Assembly (NCBI RefSeq): GCF_000166715.1
Contig: NZ_AEMI01000036.1
Location: forward strand, 62,001-126,000
Length of the DNA stretch: 64,000 nt
DNA from: Leuconostoc gelidum subsp. gelidum KCTC 3527
GTDB lineage: Bacteria; Bacillota; Bacilli; Lactobacillales; Lactobacillaceae
Direction: 5' to 3'
The translations under genes were made by a program, and so were the position numbers. The notes beneath the pieces are model-generated. The model saw only the letters and a list, made by a program, of their open reading frames with translations, did no database searches and was not told where the DNA came from. Positions 54,189-63,788 of this stretch are shown here, piece after piece (position 1 is the stretch's first letter; each line of letters starts with the position of its first letter).

Positions 54189-55592
54189 CTACACATCAGT
54201 TGCTACGTTTGCAAACTTTCGGTGAGCTAAGTATCCAAAAACAATGGTAAATATAACAGCACCAATAGCAGATACGCGAGAATCTGATTGGAAGAATAAA
54301 CTGAGGTAGATAGCGAAAAAGAAAAGTAGTGTCAATGGACTTGTAAATTTATATCCCGGCATTGTAAAACCATCTGGTAGATAATTGGAGGATTCGCGAA
54401 ATTTTCTATGCGCATACATTGTCATAGTGTAAACAATAATATACATGTTTGAAGAGATCGCTGTAATGAATCCGAAAGCTGAAGTGATTTGTGGTATAGC
54501 GTTAATAACGGGGGATAGCAGGACTAAAATAGCGGTTAGTAGAATAGCGTTGGCAGGAACACCATGCGTTGAAATTTTTTTGAAGTGCGACATGATTGGA
54601 GTATTAGAATCTTCCGCCAGTTGGTAAAAATGTCGACCTGCAGAATATATTGCCGAATTCAAAGCTGAGGCAGCAGAAGTCAAGACAACGAAGTTAATGA
54701 TGACAGCTGCAGCCCGTAGACCTGCTAGTTGAAATACCATAACGAATGGACTTTGATCTGGTGTTTTTGCAATGACGTGCCAGTTGATAATTGACATAAT
54801 AATGGTCATCGCGCCTAAATAAAAAATTAAAATACGAATAATTATTGTATTAATAGCTTGTGGCAAAACGGCACGTGGATTTTGTGTTTCAGCTGTTGTG
54901 ATGCCAACGAATTCCATACCTTGAAAGGCGAAGAAAACCATAGGAAAGGCAGAAATGAACATACCTACACCATTAGGAAACATTGAAAAATGATGTGTGA
55001 TATTGCTAAATGAGGCTATGGTGTGACCACCTGAGGCGGGTGCTTGAAAACCAGTAAAAATCAAAACTAAGCCAGTCACAATCATGGCAACAATGGCAAT
55101 AATTTTAATCATTGCAAACCAGTATTCTGTTTCACCAAAATATTTAACAGAAATCAAATTAATTAAGGTTAAAATTGCTAAAAAAGCAATTTGTATAATC
55201 CAAGTTTGCCAATGTGGGAACCAAAATTTAACATAGGTTGAAACAGCTGTTAACTCGGCCATGGCGACGAAAACTAAACCAATCCAATATGACCAACCTG
55301 CGAAATAACCAGCGCCAGGGCTAACATACTTGCTGATGAAAGAAACGAAAGTGTGCTGTGAAGGATCCGCATATAACATTTCTCCGATACCACGCATCAT
55401 GAGGAAGAAAAAAGCGCCTAGAACAGCATAAACAATTAAAATTGAAGGGCCAGTACGAGCAATAGAATTACCAGCACCTAAGAAAAGTCCCGTTCCGATT
55501 GTACCGCCAATGGCGATCATTTGAACATGCTTCTTTTTAAGACCACGTTTGGTACCGTCTGCGTTTGTTGTTATATTTGTATGTACCATCAT
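54189..55592 (-). CDS. Amino acid permease (APC superfamily, AAT family)
   Basis: 467-aa transporter with 12 predicted helices. The N-terminal KKHVQMIAIGGTIGTGLFLGAG and the FAFQGMEFVGITTAETQNPR segment are signatures of the AAT group (GabP, AnsP, LysP, AroP relatives). Substrate not determined. GGGAGG lies nine bases before the first of two ATGs. The PucR gene upstream on the same strand, 128 bases away, may control it. Confidence 0.88.
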   Translation of the reverse strand: MMVHTNITTNADGTKRGLKKKHVQMIAIGGTIGTGLFLGAGNSIARTGPSILIVYAVLGAFFFLMMRGIGEMLYADPSQHTFVSFISKYVSPGAGYFAGWSYWIGLVFVAMAELTAVSTYVKFWFPHWQTWIIQIAFLAILTLINLISVKYFGETEYWFAMIKIIAIVAMIVTGLVLIFTGFQAPASGGHTIASFSNITHHFSMFPNGVGMFISAFPMVFFAFQGMEFVGITTAETQNPRAVLPQAINTIIIRILIFYLGAMTIIMSIINWHVIAKTPDQSPFVMVFQLAGLRAAAVIINFVVLTSAASALNSAIYSAGRHFYQLAEDSNTPIMSHFKKISTHGVPANAILLTAILVLLSPVINAIPQITSAFGFITAISSNMYIIVYTMTMYAHRKFRESSNYLPDGFTMPGYKFTSPLTLLFFFAIYLSLFFQSDSRVSAIGAVIFTIVFGYLAHRKFANVATDV

Positions 55593-55719
55593 ATAAATGA
55601 ACCTCCCAATTTGTAACGGGCTATGAAAATAGTCGTTGAAACCATATTATCATTTTAATCATTATTTACTCATTTAATAATTACAAAAAAATTAATCTGA
55701 TTTGTGCATCATGCACAAA

Positions 55720-57267
55720 TCAGATTAATAATAGCGCTAATTGAATATCTACAAGAACATCTGGCATTTCTAAGTCAACGCCTAATAAGTCACTAATACG
55801 TTTTAGTCGATAATTGATGGTGTTTCTGTGAACAAATAATGCTGTTGCAACTGCAGTCACATTTTGATGCAAAAATACATAGCTTTTTAGAGTTTCCAAT
55901 AATTCTGTGTTCTTTAAAATATTACCTAGCGTTTTCTCTACAAAAATATCACTTTCTTGTTTTGGTAATAGGTCCAGGAGTTCTTGCGCATTTTTTGGTC
56001 GAAAACGCATAATTGGATGTTGGCTGGATGTTAATTTTAAAGCATTATTAGCTTGACCATATAATTCAGATAATTTATGAATAGATTTTGAAATTCTTGA
56101 GAAGCCCATTGTAAAAGGGTAATTCAATTTTTTTTGTGTGTTTAAAAATTGAAACAATTGATTCAAAAATTGCCGGGTGTCAATATCTTCATTAATAAGT
56201 AGTACAAGTTGCTGACTATGCGAAAATGTTAAAACAGGTAGATGGTGCTCTGAAATAAACCAACGAGTGAGTTGCTGTCGAATTTCAAATTGGTGCGATT
56301 CAATGATTGTATTTTGTTGGACAAAATCTATTATAGCCACACGAAAACATTGTTTGTTATCAATATTTTCATCGTGTAAATAATTATCTATGGCTGGATC
56401 ACTTAGGCCACCTTGCATGACATTCAAGAAAAAACCAGAACGGTTACGAAAGTCAGTCTCGTTTAATAAATCTGTCCGAGAATTGGCGAGGCCTAAAGTA
56501 TTCATGACTTGTTGCTGCCGTAACATTTGAAAATCTGATGGTTCTGATTCATTGACTACAAATGCAGCAAATGCTTTATTTTCATTTAGTGCTGAAAAAA
56601 TTGGTAAGATATCAATGATTTGGTGATTAAATGCAATACGAGTGGATGCTGATAAATTAAGATAATCGATGCCCGATTCATGCCGCAAATAATGTGTTAA
56701 AAACTCACGCTGGGCAACCCATTCACTACTGGCATATATTGCTGTAAAATGAGAGTCTAATAAGGCAAGCGGCGTTTTTAATACTTTGGCACTTTGATCA
56801 AGTAAATGTTGATAGGTAATATTTTGAGCATTTAGATTTGATAATTGTTGATTAATGGCGATAATTTGTCTTAGCTCGGTATTTTGTGTTTCTAAGATGA
56901 CGGCGGTGAGACGTTTAACTGTTAATGATAAAAAATCATCTGCGGGTGTCCAAAGTATAGGAATTGCTAATTTGTCTGCTAAAATGATGATGTCTGTTGG
57001 TAGTTCATAGATGTAACGGTCTAATTTAATAGCAATGCCACTTGCATTTATGTCATGCATACCAATGATGAGATCGTGTAATAAATGAGGATTTTTAGTA
57101 AAATGAAAACCTGAAGTCACTAATAATTGACCTTCAAAAAGAAAATCATTAATATCAGGTGCGTCTATCATGCCGACTTGTGAGACATTACGATATAAGC
57201 CATTAGCACCTGCAGCCACTTGGATGCTGTGAAGTGAGGGATGTTCTAATATGTCATTTAATTTCAT
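55720..57267 (-). CDS. PucR family transcriptional regulator
   Basis: 515 aa: N-terminal PucR domain (about 1-120; KLNDILEHPSLHSIQVAAGANGLYRNVSQVGMID), a GGDEF-like middle domain, and C-terminal HTH_30 with LKSYVFLHQNVTAVATALFVHRNTINYRLKRISDLLG. PucR-type proteins activate amino-acid, purine or polyamine catabolism genes. It lies between the permease and, divergently, the MHS transporter, so one of these is the likely target (inference). Confidence 0.87.
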   Translation of the reverse strand: MKLNDILEHPSLHSIQVAAGANGLYRNVSQVGMIDAPDINDFLFEGQLLVTSGFHFTKNPHLLHDLIIGMHDINASGIAIKLDRYIYELPTDIIILADKLAIPILWTPADDFLSLTVKRLTAVILETQNTELRQIIAINQQLSNLNAQNITYQHLLDQSAKVLKTPLALLDSHFTAIYASSEWVAQREFLTHYLRHESGIDYLNLSASTRIAFNHQIIDILPIFSALNENKAFAAFVVNESEPSDFQMLRQQQVMNTLGLANSRTDLLNETDFRNRSGFFLNVMQGGLSDPAIDNYLHDENIDNKQCFRVAIIDFVQQNTIIESHQFEIRQQLTRWFISEHHLPVLTFSHSQQLVLLINEDIDTRQFLNQLFQFLNTQKKLNYPFTMGFSRISKSIHKLSELYGQANNALKLTSSQHPIMRFRPKNAQELLDLLPKQESDIFVEKTLGNILKNTELLETLKSYVFLHQNVTAVATALFVHRNTINYRLKRISDLLGVDLEMPDVLVDIQLALLLI

Positions 57268-57414
57268 TATTTTTTAACCTCATCATTTTATTGCTATTTT
57301 ACCGTATTTGTCTATTGTGCACAAGGGATAAGAAAATGTTGTGCAATACGTATGAAGACGTTTATGCGATACCATGTTAAATTACGTCATAACAAGTTTT
57401 TAGGAGGATTGACT

Positions 57415-58680
57415 ATGCGATCAGAAAAGAAGATTATTAGTAACGTTTTAAAAGGATCACTGGGAAATTTAATTGAGTGGTTTGATTGGTATGTTTATGC
57501 ATCTTTTGCAATTTACTTTGCACCATCGTTTTTCCCAGCGCATGATAAAACAGCTGAGTTACTTAGCACAGCTGCTGTGTTTGCAATTGGTTTTTTGATG
57601 CGCCCGTTAGGCAGTTTGGTTTTAGGAAAATATGCTGATCAACATGGCCGACGCGCCGCATTAACGTTGTCAGTACTTATTATGGCAAGCGGATCATTTA
57701 TTATTGCGTTAACGCCAAGTTACGCTCAAATAGGTATCTTTGCACCAGCTATTTTAATTTTAGCACGTCTGTTTCAAGGCTTATCTTTAGGTGGTGAGTA
57801 TGGGACATCCGCCACTTATCTGTCTGAAATGGCTAGTGCAGGGCATCGTGGATTTTATGCATCATTTCAGTATGTCACTTTGATTAGTGGTCAACTGATT
57901 GCTCTAGGTGTTCAAATCATTTTGCAAATGACGATGACTGAAACAGCATTGACGTCATGGGGATGGCGTATACCATTCTTTATTGGCGCTTTGGGGGCAC
58001 TTGTAGTTCTAATATTACGGTTGAGTATGGAGGAGTCCGATCAGTTTATTGCCCAAAGCAAGAAAGCAAAAGGGCGTTTACGTGATCTAATGCGCTATCC
58101 GAAGGCAGTTTTAACAGTGGTTGGTCTCACATTAGGTGGCACGATTGCTTTTTATACTTATACAACTTATCTACAAAAATTTATGATTAATTCTGTTGGT
58201 TTGCCAAAACAACAAGTTGCTTGGATTAATTTTGCAGCACTATTTATATTTATGATTTTACAACCATTTGCAGGAGCACTTTCCGATAAGATAGGCCGTA
58301 AGCCCTTACTATTTTGGTTTGGTGGGTTAGGAACTGTATTGACGATACCAATCTTAACGTTATTATCGCATGTTAAAAGCGGGTGGGCAGCTTTTGGCTT
58401 GATGATGGCCGGACTAATTATTGTCACAGGCTATACATCAATAAATGCTATTGTTAAAGCAGAGATGTTTCCCACAGAAATTAGGGCACTTGGCGTTGGC
58501 CTCCCTTATGGTCTAACGGTTGCTATCTTTGGTGGAACTGTTGAGTATGTCGCTTTATACTTAAAAAAAATAAATCATGAAAATTGGTTTTTTATTTATG
58601 TAACGTTGGTAATCGCGATTAGTTTAGTCGTTTATTGGCGAATGACAGATACAAAACATACTTCTAAATTAGATGAATAA
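57415..58680 (+). CDS. MFS transporter, metabolite:H+ symporter (MHS) type
   Basis: 421 aa, 12 predicted helices. Signatures of the MHS group (proline/betaine, alpha-ketoglutarate, citrate): GSLGNLIEWFDWYVYASFAIYF at the N-terminus, RPLGSLVLGKYADQHGRRAAL, and LFQGLSLGGEYGTSATYLSEMA. Substrate unknown. ATG 57415 has AGGAGG 7 bases upstream; the in-frame ATG at 57352 has no SD and adds unlike residues. Confidence 0.88.
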   Translation: MRSEKKIISNVLKGSLGNLIEWFDWYVYASFAIYFAPSFFPAHDKTAELLSTAAVFAIGFLMRPLGSLVLGKYADQHGRRAALTLSVLIMASGSFIIALTPSYAQIGIFAPAILILARLFQGLSLGGEYGTSATYLSEMASAGHRGFYASFQYVTLISGQLIALGVQIILQMTMTETALTSWGWRIPFFIGALGALVVLILRLSMEESDQFIAQSKKAKGRLRDLMRYPKAVLTVVGLTLGGTIAFYTYTTYLQKFMINSVGLPKQQVAWINFAALFIFMILQPFAGALSDKIGRKPLLFWFGGLGTVLTIPILTLLSHVKSGWAAFGLMMAGLIIVTGYTSINAIVKAEMFPTEIRALGVGLPYGLTVAIFGGTVEYVALYLKKINHENWFFIYVTLVIAISLVVYWRMTDTKHTSKLDE

Positions 58681-58727
58681 ATGATAAGATAATTATAAGC
58701 AAATATTTAATTTTATTAGGAGTAAGT

Positions 58728-60224
58728 ATGACGACACAACAAGATTTATTTGAATCAGTTAAGGAACAGACATTACTGTTGCAACTGTCAGCACTTTCTG
58801 GTTGGGATGCTCTAACAGGCATGCCAAAAGATGCAGGACACTTTCGAGCGGAGGTGGATGCTTATTTAGCTGAAAAGACCTTTCAGTTATCTACCGGGGC
58901 TAAAAGAGAAAAGTTATTAATAAATTTAGAGGCAGACGGATCGACACTTGATGATTTAGGTCAACTTGTCCTTGAAAAAGCGCGCAAAGATTTTGATTTA
59001 ACAGGTAAAATATCAGAAGAGGATTTTGTTGCTTTTCAAAAAACATTGTCACAAGCACAGGATTTTTGGGCACAAGCGCGGGAAGCCAATGACTATCAGA
59101 TATTTAAACCCTATGTGGAAAAGATTATTGGTTATTTAAAACAATTTATGCCACTTTGGCAAACAAATGAAAAAACACCGTATGATGTTTTGCTGAATCA
59201 ATATGAACCTGGGTTGACAGTAGCTAAGTTGGATCACGTTTTTGAACAAGTAAAAAAAGGTGTGACTACGCTACGTCAACGATTGGCAGAATCTGGCAAC
59301 ATACCAGATGAGACTTTTTTGCATCGACGGGTAACAAAACAACAACAGAGTAACTATTCAATGGCAGCAGCTCAACGTCTAGGTTATAGTTTGGACAAAG
59401 GGCGATTAGATGATACGATTCATCCTTTTATGGAAGCACTAAATAGAGATGATGCACGGATTACTACGCGTTGGGATGAAAATAACTTTCAGATGGCAGT
59501 GCTTGGTATTTTACATGAAGCAGGGCACGGATTATTTGAACAAAATGTTGATAGTAAGTATGATAATGCACGTGCTGTGCTCCCGATTAGCATGAGTATT
59601 CATGAGTCACAGTCATTATTCAATGAGGTCATGATAGGCCGTTCAAAGGAATTTTGGACAGCTGAATATCCTAAGTTACAGGCAGAAATTTCGCCAGTAT
59701 TAGATGATATTGATTTTGATACTTTCTATAGTGGTTGGCTAAAAACTGAGCCCACATTAATTCGTACTGAAGCTGATCCTTTGACATATCCATTGCATAT
59801 TATTATCCGTTATGAAATTGAAAAAGCAATTTTTAATGACAATATTGATTTAGCTGAACTACCGGCACTTTGGCAAGCCAAATACAAAGAATATCTTGGG
59901 CTGGATGTTCCCGATGATTTAACAGGTATCCTGCAAGATATTCATTGGGCTGGTGGCTCATTTGGCTATTTTCCAAGCTATGCGCTAGGCCATCTATATG
60001 CCGCTCAATTTAGAGCAACCATGATCAAAACTTTGGATTTCAAAGCCATCTTTAATTCAGGTGACTATTCACCAATCTTTAATTGGCGTAAAGAAAATAT
60101 TTGGCGTCATGGTGGGGCAGTTGATCCCAATAAAATTTTAGAAGAAGTGACAGGCGAAACTCTTAATCCACAATATTGGTTAGACTTTATCACTGAAATA
60201 TACGAGAATGCTTATGGTTTATAA
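58728..60224 (+). CDS. Metallocarboxypeptidase, M32 (Taq) family
   Basis: 498-aa cytoplasmic carboxypeptidase. The zinc motif HEAGH is at 263-267 (His263, Glu264, His267), followed by IHESQSLFNEVMIGRS with the third ligand Glu, and the DPLTYPLHIIIRYEIEKA and HWAGGSFGYFPSYALG segments of the family. Role: removal of C-terminal residues from peptides. AGGAG lies 7 bases before the ATG. Confidence 0.93.
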   Translation: MTTQQDLFESVKEQTLLLQLSALSGWDALTGMPKDAGHFRAEVDAYLAEKTFQLSTGAKREKLLINLEADGSTLDDLGQLVLEKARKDFDLTGKISEEDFVAFQKTLSQAQDFWAQAREANDYQIFKPYVEKIIGYLKQFMPLWQTNEKTPYDVLLNQYEPGLTVAKLDHVFEQVKKGVTTLRQRLAESGNIPDETFLHRRVTKQQQSNYSMAAAQRLGYSLDKGRLDDTIHPFMEALNRDDARITTRWDENNFQMAVLGILHEAGHGLFEQNVDSKYDNARAVLPISMSIHESQSLFNEVMIGRSKEFWTAEYPKLQAEISPVLDDIDFDTFYSGWLKTEPTLIRTEADPLTYPLHIIIRYEIEKAIFNDNIDLAELPALWQAKYKEYLGLDVPDDLTGILQDIHWAGGSFGYFPSYALGHLYAAQFRATMIKTLDFKAIFNSGDYSPIFNWRKENIWRHGGAVDPNKILEEVTGETLNPQYWLDFITEIYENAYGL

Positions 60225-60246
60225 AAAATATTAGAAAGCGTGTGTT

Positions 60247-60690
60247 ATGAGCTACGAACAGGTGTGGGCGCCTTTATTAAAAGAGTTCACGATTTTTTCT
60301 AATTCTCCGAGATCTGAATGGCAATTTGGAGCTGCCCCATCTCAATTAGTAGATTTGGTAACTACTGGCCAAAAAACTGCGACATCAAGCTACTTTCCTG
60401 CCTATGCTTTTGACAAAGAATCAGTACCATCAGTTGGACATTTAAATTTAATATTAGACGATAAACTGGCGCCCACAGTGCTGACAGTTAATACGAAAGT
60501 CACGCTACAACCCTACGATCAAATTGGGGATGATATTGCTTTTTTGGAGGGTGAAGGAACCCGAGATTTAATTTATTGGCGACAGGCTCACGAACCATTC
60601 TTTACTGAGGTTGCCCAAGAGATAGGTCAGTCATTTATGCCGCAAGATTTAATTGTTACTGAGTATTTTAAGGTACTCAAAATATTATAA
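60247..60690 (+). CDS. ASCH domain protein
   Basis: 147 aa with the ASCH signature: WQFGAAPSQLVDLVTTGQKTATSSY near the N-terminus and ILTVNTKVTLQPYDQIGDDIAFLEGEG. ASCH proteins are PUA-like RNA-binding or modified-nucleoside-handling proteins; the exact role is unknown. Weak SD (AGAAAG). Probably co-transcribed with the peptidase gene 22 bases upstream. Confidence 0.85.
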   Translation: MSYEQVWAPLLKEFTIFSNSPRSEWQFGAAPSQLVDLVTTGQKTATSSYFPAYAFDKESVPSVGHLNLILDDKLAPTVLTVNTKVTLQPYDQIGDDIAFLEGEGTRDLIYWRQAHEPFFTEVAQEIGQSFMPQDLIVTEYFKVLKIL

Positions 60691-60739
60691 ATTAGAAGTG
60701 ACGTTTAAATGATATTGTCATATTTTTGATAATCATATA

Positions 60740-60768
60740 TTGACACTAACGCCTAATTCTGGTAGACT
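60740..60768 (+). promoter_or_regulatory. rpsU promoter
   Basis: TTGACA (60740-60745), 17-base spacer ending in TGG, TAGACT (60763-60768). A near-consensus sigma-A promoter with an extended -10, fitting a highly expressed ribosomal gene. Confidence 0.8.
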
Positions 60769-60829
60769 TATTAAGTATTTACAGCATGTCGTTAAAACGA
60801 AATAAAATGCGAGAAAGGAGGGTTATCAT

Positions 60830-61015
60830 ATGGCAAAGGTCATCGTACGTAAGAGCGAATCTTTGGATGATGCATTGCGTCGCTTTAAGCGCGGTGTTTC
60901 AAAAGACGGTACTCTCCAAGAATACCGTAAGCGCGAATACTATGTTAAGCCTTCAGTTGCTCGTAAATTGAAGTCTGAAGCAGCACAAAAGCGTAATAAG
61001 AAGAAGGGCCGTTAA
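60830..61015 (+). CDS. rpsU: 30S ribosomal protein S21
   Basis: 61 aa, basic, full length for the family ([40 protein letters not shown]). It sits near the 3' end of 16S rRNA and aids initiation. The SD AAAGGAGGG is the strongest in the window. The usual Firmicutes neighbour yqeY follows. Confidence 0.97.
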   Translation: MAKVIVRKSESLDDALRRFKRGVSKDGTLQEYRKREYYVKPSVARKLKSEAAQKRNKKKGR

Positions 61016-61023
61016 GCGGTTCT

Positions 61024-61050
61024 AAACGTCATTTCGGTGACGTTTTTCTT
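61024..61050 (+). terminator. rpsU terminator
   Basis: AAACGTCA (61024-61031), loop TTTCGG, TGACGTTT (61038-61045) and a T-rich tail. Confidence 0.85.
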
Positions 61051-61053
61051 TTG

Positions 61054-61112
61054 TGATAAAATTGAGATGTAAGTTGTAAAGGAATGATAGGTTCCTTACA
61101 ACTTATTTTTTA
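61054..61112 (+). other. Promoter-like element directly followed by a terminator-like hairpin
   Basis: Extended -10 TGATAAAAT (61054-61062), then AAGTTGTAA (61071-61079), bulged A, GGAA/TTCC, TTACAACTT (61096-61104), and ATTTTTTATT. A transcript started here would be only about 40 bases. Could be a tiny RNA or a second rpsU terminator. Confidence 0.35.
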
Positions 61113-61306
61113 TTGAATGCTTTTTAAACTTAGAATGCAATTTTGAGAAATGCTTTTTCCTTAGTTTAGTAGTTTCTAAAAAAGTCGAACTAAAGCGGGA
61201 GAATCATGCTGTTTCGAAAAAATGATTGTCAGTTTGGCTTATAGAATTTCGCATTGAATATATCACAGAGGGATATAATAAAAATTCTCTAGTTATAAAT
61301 AAAAAA

Positions 61307-61328
61307 ATTATAATGTAGACATTATAAT
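61307..61328. repeat. Perfect palindrome in the rpsU-yqeY gap
   Basis: ATTATAATGT (61307-61316), AG, ACATTATAAT (61319-61328). It contains -10-like TATAAT-type sequences on both strands and could be an operator, but no consensus was recognised. The rest of 61113-61359 shows no gene. Confidence 0.5.
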
Positions 61329-61359
61329 AAATGCCCCCTAAAAAGAAGAAGGCCATTTG

Positions 61360-61391
61360 TGTTACAATATTCAGTAATAGTTAGAATATTG
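61360..61391 (+). promoter_or_regulatory. yqeY extended -10 and inverted repeat
   Basis: TGTTACAAT (61360-61368) is an extended -10; CAATATTC (61365-61372) and GAATATTG (61384-61391) form an 8-base inverted repeat over it and the start region, a possible operator. Confidence 0.45.
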
Positions 61392-61457
61392 AATGTAATA
61401 ATTGCATGAATTATCCGTATAGAGCTCAAAAATAATCATAAAGAAAGAAGCGAACAA

Positions 61458-61901
61458 ATGACATTACTAGAAACACTTAACTCTGATATGAAGCAAGCTA
61501 TGAAAGACAAAAATAAAGGTGCTTTGTCAGTCATTCGTATGGTTAAATCAACTGTTATGAATGAGCAAATTAGTTTGGGACATGATTTAACGTCAGATGA
61601 AGAATTGACAGTCTTATCACGTGAGGTAAAGCAACGTAACGAATCTTTGTCGGAATTTGAAAAAGGAAACCGTGAAGATTTAGCAGCAGGGATTCGTTCA
61701 GAATTAGATATTTTAGCAAAATATCTGCCTAAACAATTAACTGAAGAAGAAGTTCAAGCAATTGTTAATGCCGCTGTTCTAAAAACGAGCGCAGCAACAT
61801 TAAAAGATATGGGCAAAGTTATGGGAATCGTGACACCACAAGTGAAGGGTAAAGCTGATGGTAAGTTAGTGGCTGATCTTGTAAAGACAGCATTATCATA
61901 A
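61458..61901 (+). CDS. yqeY: GatB/YqeY domain protein
   Basis: 147 aa, the free-standing YqeY family related to the tRNA-binding tail of GatB (KQAMKDKNKGALSVIRMVKS, LPKQLTEEEVQAIV, DMGKVMGIVTPQVKGKADGKLVADLVK). Role not settled. GAAAGAAG lies before the ATG. It usually follows rpsU in Firmicutes, as here, but is separated by 440 bases. Confidence 0.92.
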   Translation: MTLLETLNSDMKQAMKDKNKGALSVIRMVKSTVMNEQISLGHDLTSDEELTVLSREVKQRNESLSEFEKGNREDLAAGIRSELDILAKYLPKQLTEEEVQAIVNAAVLKTSAATLKDMGKVMGIVTPQVKGKADGKLVADLVKTALS

Positions 61902-61997
61902 AAGACGGCTCGTTTTTATAGATTATGTTAACTTATCCGTGGTAAACTAGAATACTAAAGAAAAAACACGTGAAGTTGCGTGTCAAAGGAAAAAACA

Positions 61998-62864
61998 ATG
62001 ATAAACCCAACAGTTGGAACAATTATAAAGGCAAATGTGACAGATGAAAATGATCGTTATTTTTTTGCTCAAGTGGATGGTCATACCTATGAAATTGATA
62101 AGTTAGAACTTGAAAAATCATTAAAAATAGGTGGTTTCGTAACAGGATTTGCTTATGAAAATGAAAATCATAAGTTTCAGATAACAAAGCAACTGCCTAC
62201 GGTACAAAAAGATGTCTATGGTTGGGGAACGGTTGTCGCTAATCGTCATGACTTAGGCGTTTTTGTAGCTATCGGCTTGCCCAATAAAGACTTAGTTGTA
62301 TCATTAGATGATTTACCAACAATTTCAACTTTGTGGCCACAAAAAGGTGATAAACTAATGTTGGCTATGAAAGAAGACAATAAGGGACGACTATGGGGTG
62401 AAATTGCACAGCAACAAATTATTGATGCTGTTTCTCGTCGTGCACCTCAAGAATTGAAATCAAAAACAGTCAAAGCAACTGTTTATCGTAACAAAATAGC
62501 GGGTACGTTAGTCATAACAGACGAGTATTATCTTGGGTTTATTCATCCCTCGCAACGTGATGATGAGCCACGTTTGGGACAAGTTGTTGACGCGCGTGTC
62601 ATTGGTGTACGTGAGGATGGGGCGCTTAATTTGTCGTTAAAGCCTTTGGCATATAAAACGATGGACGAAGATGCACAATTTTTGTTATTGCAATTGCAAC
62701 GTCGCGCTGACCATTTTTTGCCATTTAATGATAAAAGTAACCCAGAAGCGATTAAAAAGCAATTTGGATTTAGCAAAAGTCAATTTAAAAGAGCATTGGG
62801 ACATTTATATAAAGGCCGTGTCATAGAACAAGTTGATGATGGCATTAAATTAATTGAGGAATAA
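61998..62864 (+). CDS. cvfB: CvfB family S1-like RNA-binding protein
   Basis: 288 aa: tandem S1-type domains (first at about 5-65, next with VYGWGTVVANRHDLGVFVAIGLPNKDLVV, third with IAGTLVITDEYYLGFIHPSQRDDEPRLGQVVDARVIGVREDGALNLSLKP) and a C-terminal winged helix (FGFSKSQFKRALGHLYK). CvfB proteins bind RNA and influence virulence gene expression in staphylococci. ATG 61998 has AAAGGA eight bases upstream; the in-frame GTG 61980 overlaps the SD. Overlaps xerD by one base. Confidence 0.87.
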   Translation: MINPTVGTIIKANVTDENDRYFFAQVDGHTYEIDKLELEKSLKIGGFVTGFAYENENHKFQITKQLPTVQKDVYGWGTVVANRHDLGVFVAIGLPNKDLVVSLDDLPTISTLWPQKGDKLMLAMKEDNKGRLWGEIAQQQIIDAVSRRAPQELKSKTVKATVYRNKIAGTLVITDEYYLGFIHPSQRDDEPRLGQVVDARVIGVREDGALNLSLKPLAYKTMDEDAQFLLLQLQRRADHFLPFNDKSNPEAIKKQFGFSKSQFKRALGHLYKGRVIEQVDDGIKLIEE

Positions 62865-63760
62865 TGACACATAAAATAGATAATGCGATTGCTGATTATT
62901 TACATTACATACGCATTGAGCGTGGACTATCAGATAATACGATTAAAAGCTACCACCAAGATCTACAGCAATTTGCGTTTTATGTGACAACCCAAAAATT
63001 ACAATTAAATGATATTGACCATATTGTCATATTGACTTGGTTGAACAATTTACGCGAGCAGGGTAAGTCAAATAACTCAGTTATTCGTATGGTGACGTCA
63101 TTACGTAAATTCTTTGGTTATTTATTGCAAGAAGGACTTATTTTGCACAATCCAATGACAGATGTTAGACCACCCAAAAAAGCTGAACACTTACCATCTG
63201 TGTTAACTGTTGCAGAAATTGATGCTTTGTTAGCGGTACCAACTGAAACAACACCTTTGGGCGTGCGTAATCGAACCCTGATTGAAGTACTGTATGCTAC
63301 TGGCTTACGTGTGAGCGAACTGGTAAATTTAAAGATGAGTGATTTACATCTGCAACTTGGTTTAATTCAAACAATTGGAAAGGGCGACAAAGAACGTATT
63401 ATTCCAATTGGCGAAGTTGCTGCTGATTGGTTAGGAAAATATTTTTCTAATAGCCGATTGTTGTTATTAAAAGGTGGTGAGTCACCTTTTGTTTTTTTAA
63501 ATGATCGTGGTAACCAACTGAGTCGACAGGGTGTTTGGAAAATTATTAAAAAATTAGTTTTGTTAGCAGGTATTAATAAAGATGTTTCGCCGCACACATT
63601 ACGTCATTCGTTTGCTACGCATATCTTGGAAAATGGTGCGGATTTACGAATTGTGCAAGAATTGTTGGGACATGCAGATATTTCGACGACACAAATTTAC
63701 ACACATATTTCCAAAAAAAGGCTGAGTGAAGTGTATGATAATTTTCATCCACGCGCATAA
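62864..63760 (+). CDS. xerD: Tyrosine recombinase XerD
   Basis: 298 aa, resolves chromosome dimers at dif with a partner recombinase. N-terminal SAM-like DNA-binding domain (ADYLHYIRIERGLSDNTIKSYHQDL) and catalytic domain with Arg149, His244, Arg247, His270 and the nucleophile Tyr279. Position before ribT (and, in relatives, scpA-scpB) supports XerD rather than a mobile-element integrase. Confidence 0.94.
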   Translation: MTHKIDNAIADYLHYIRIERGLSDNTIKSYHQDLQQFAFYVTTQKLQLNDIDHIVILTWLNNLREQGKSNNSVIRMVTSLRKFFGYLLQEGLILHNPMTDVRPPKKAEHLPSVLTVAEIDALLAVPTETTPLGVRNRTLIEVLYATGLRVSELVNLKMSDLHLQLGLIQTIGKGDKERIIPIGEVAADWLGKYFSNSRLLLLKGGESPFVFLNDRGNQLSRQGVWKIIKKLVLLAGINKDVSPHTLRHSFATHILENGADLRIVQELLGHADISTTQIYTHISKKRLSEVYDNFHPRA

Positions 63761-63788
63761 TTTTCACGACGAAAATGCAGGAGAAACA

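Noticed and set aside
57352-57414. Upstream start of the MHS transporter at 57352
   Set aside because: No SD there, and AGGAGG lies seven bases before ATG 57415, which gives the family N-terminus.
61202-61246. 12-codon ORF beginning at about 61206 in the rpsU-yqeY gap
   Set aside because: Too short, SD spacing poor, no other support.
62864-63760. XerD-like recombinase as an integrase of a mobile element
   Set aside because: No attachment repeats or phage genes nearby, and the cvfB-xerD-ribT context is chromosomal.
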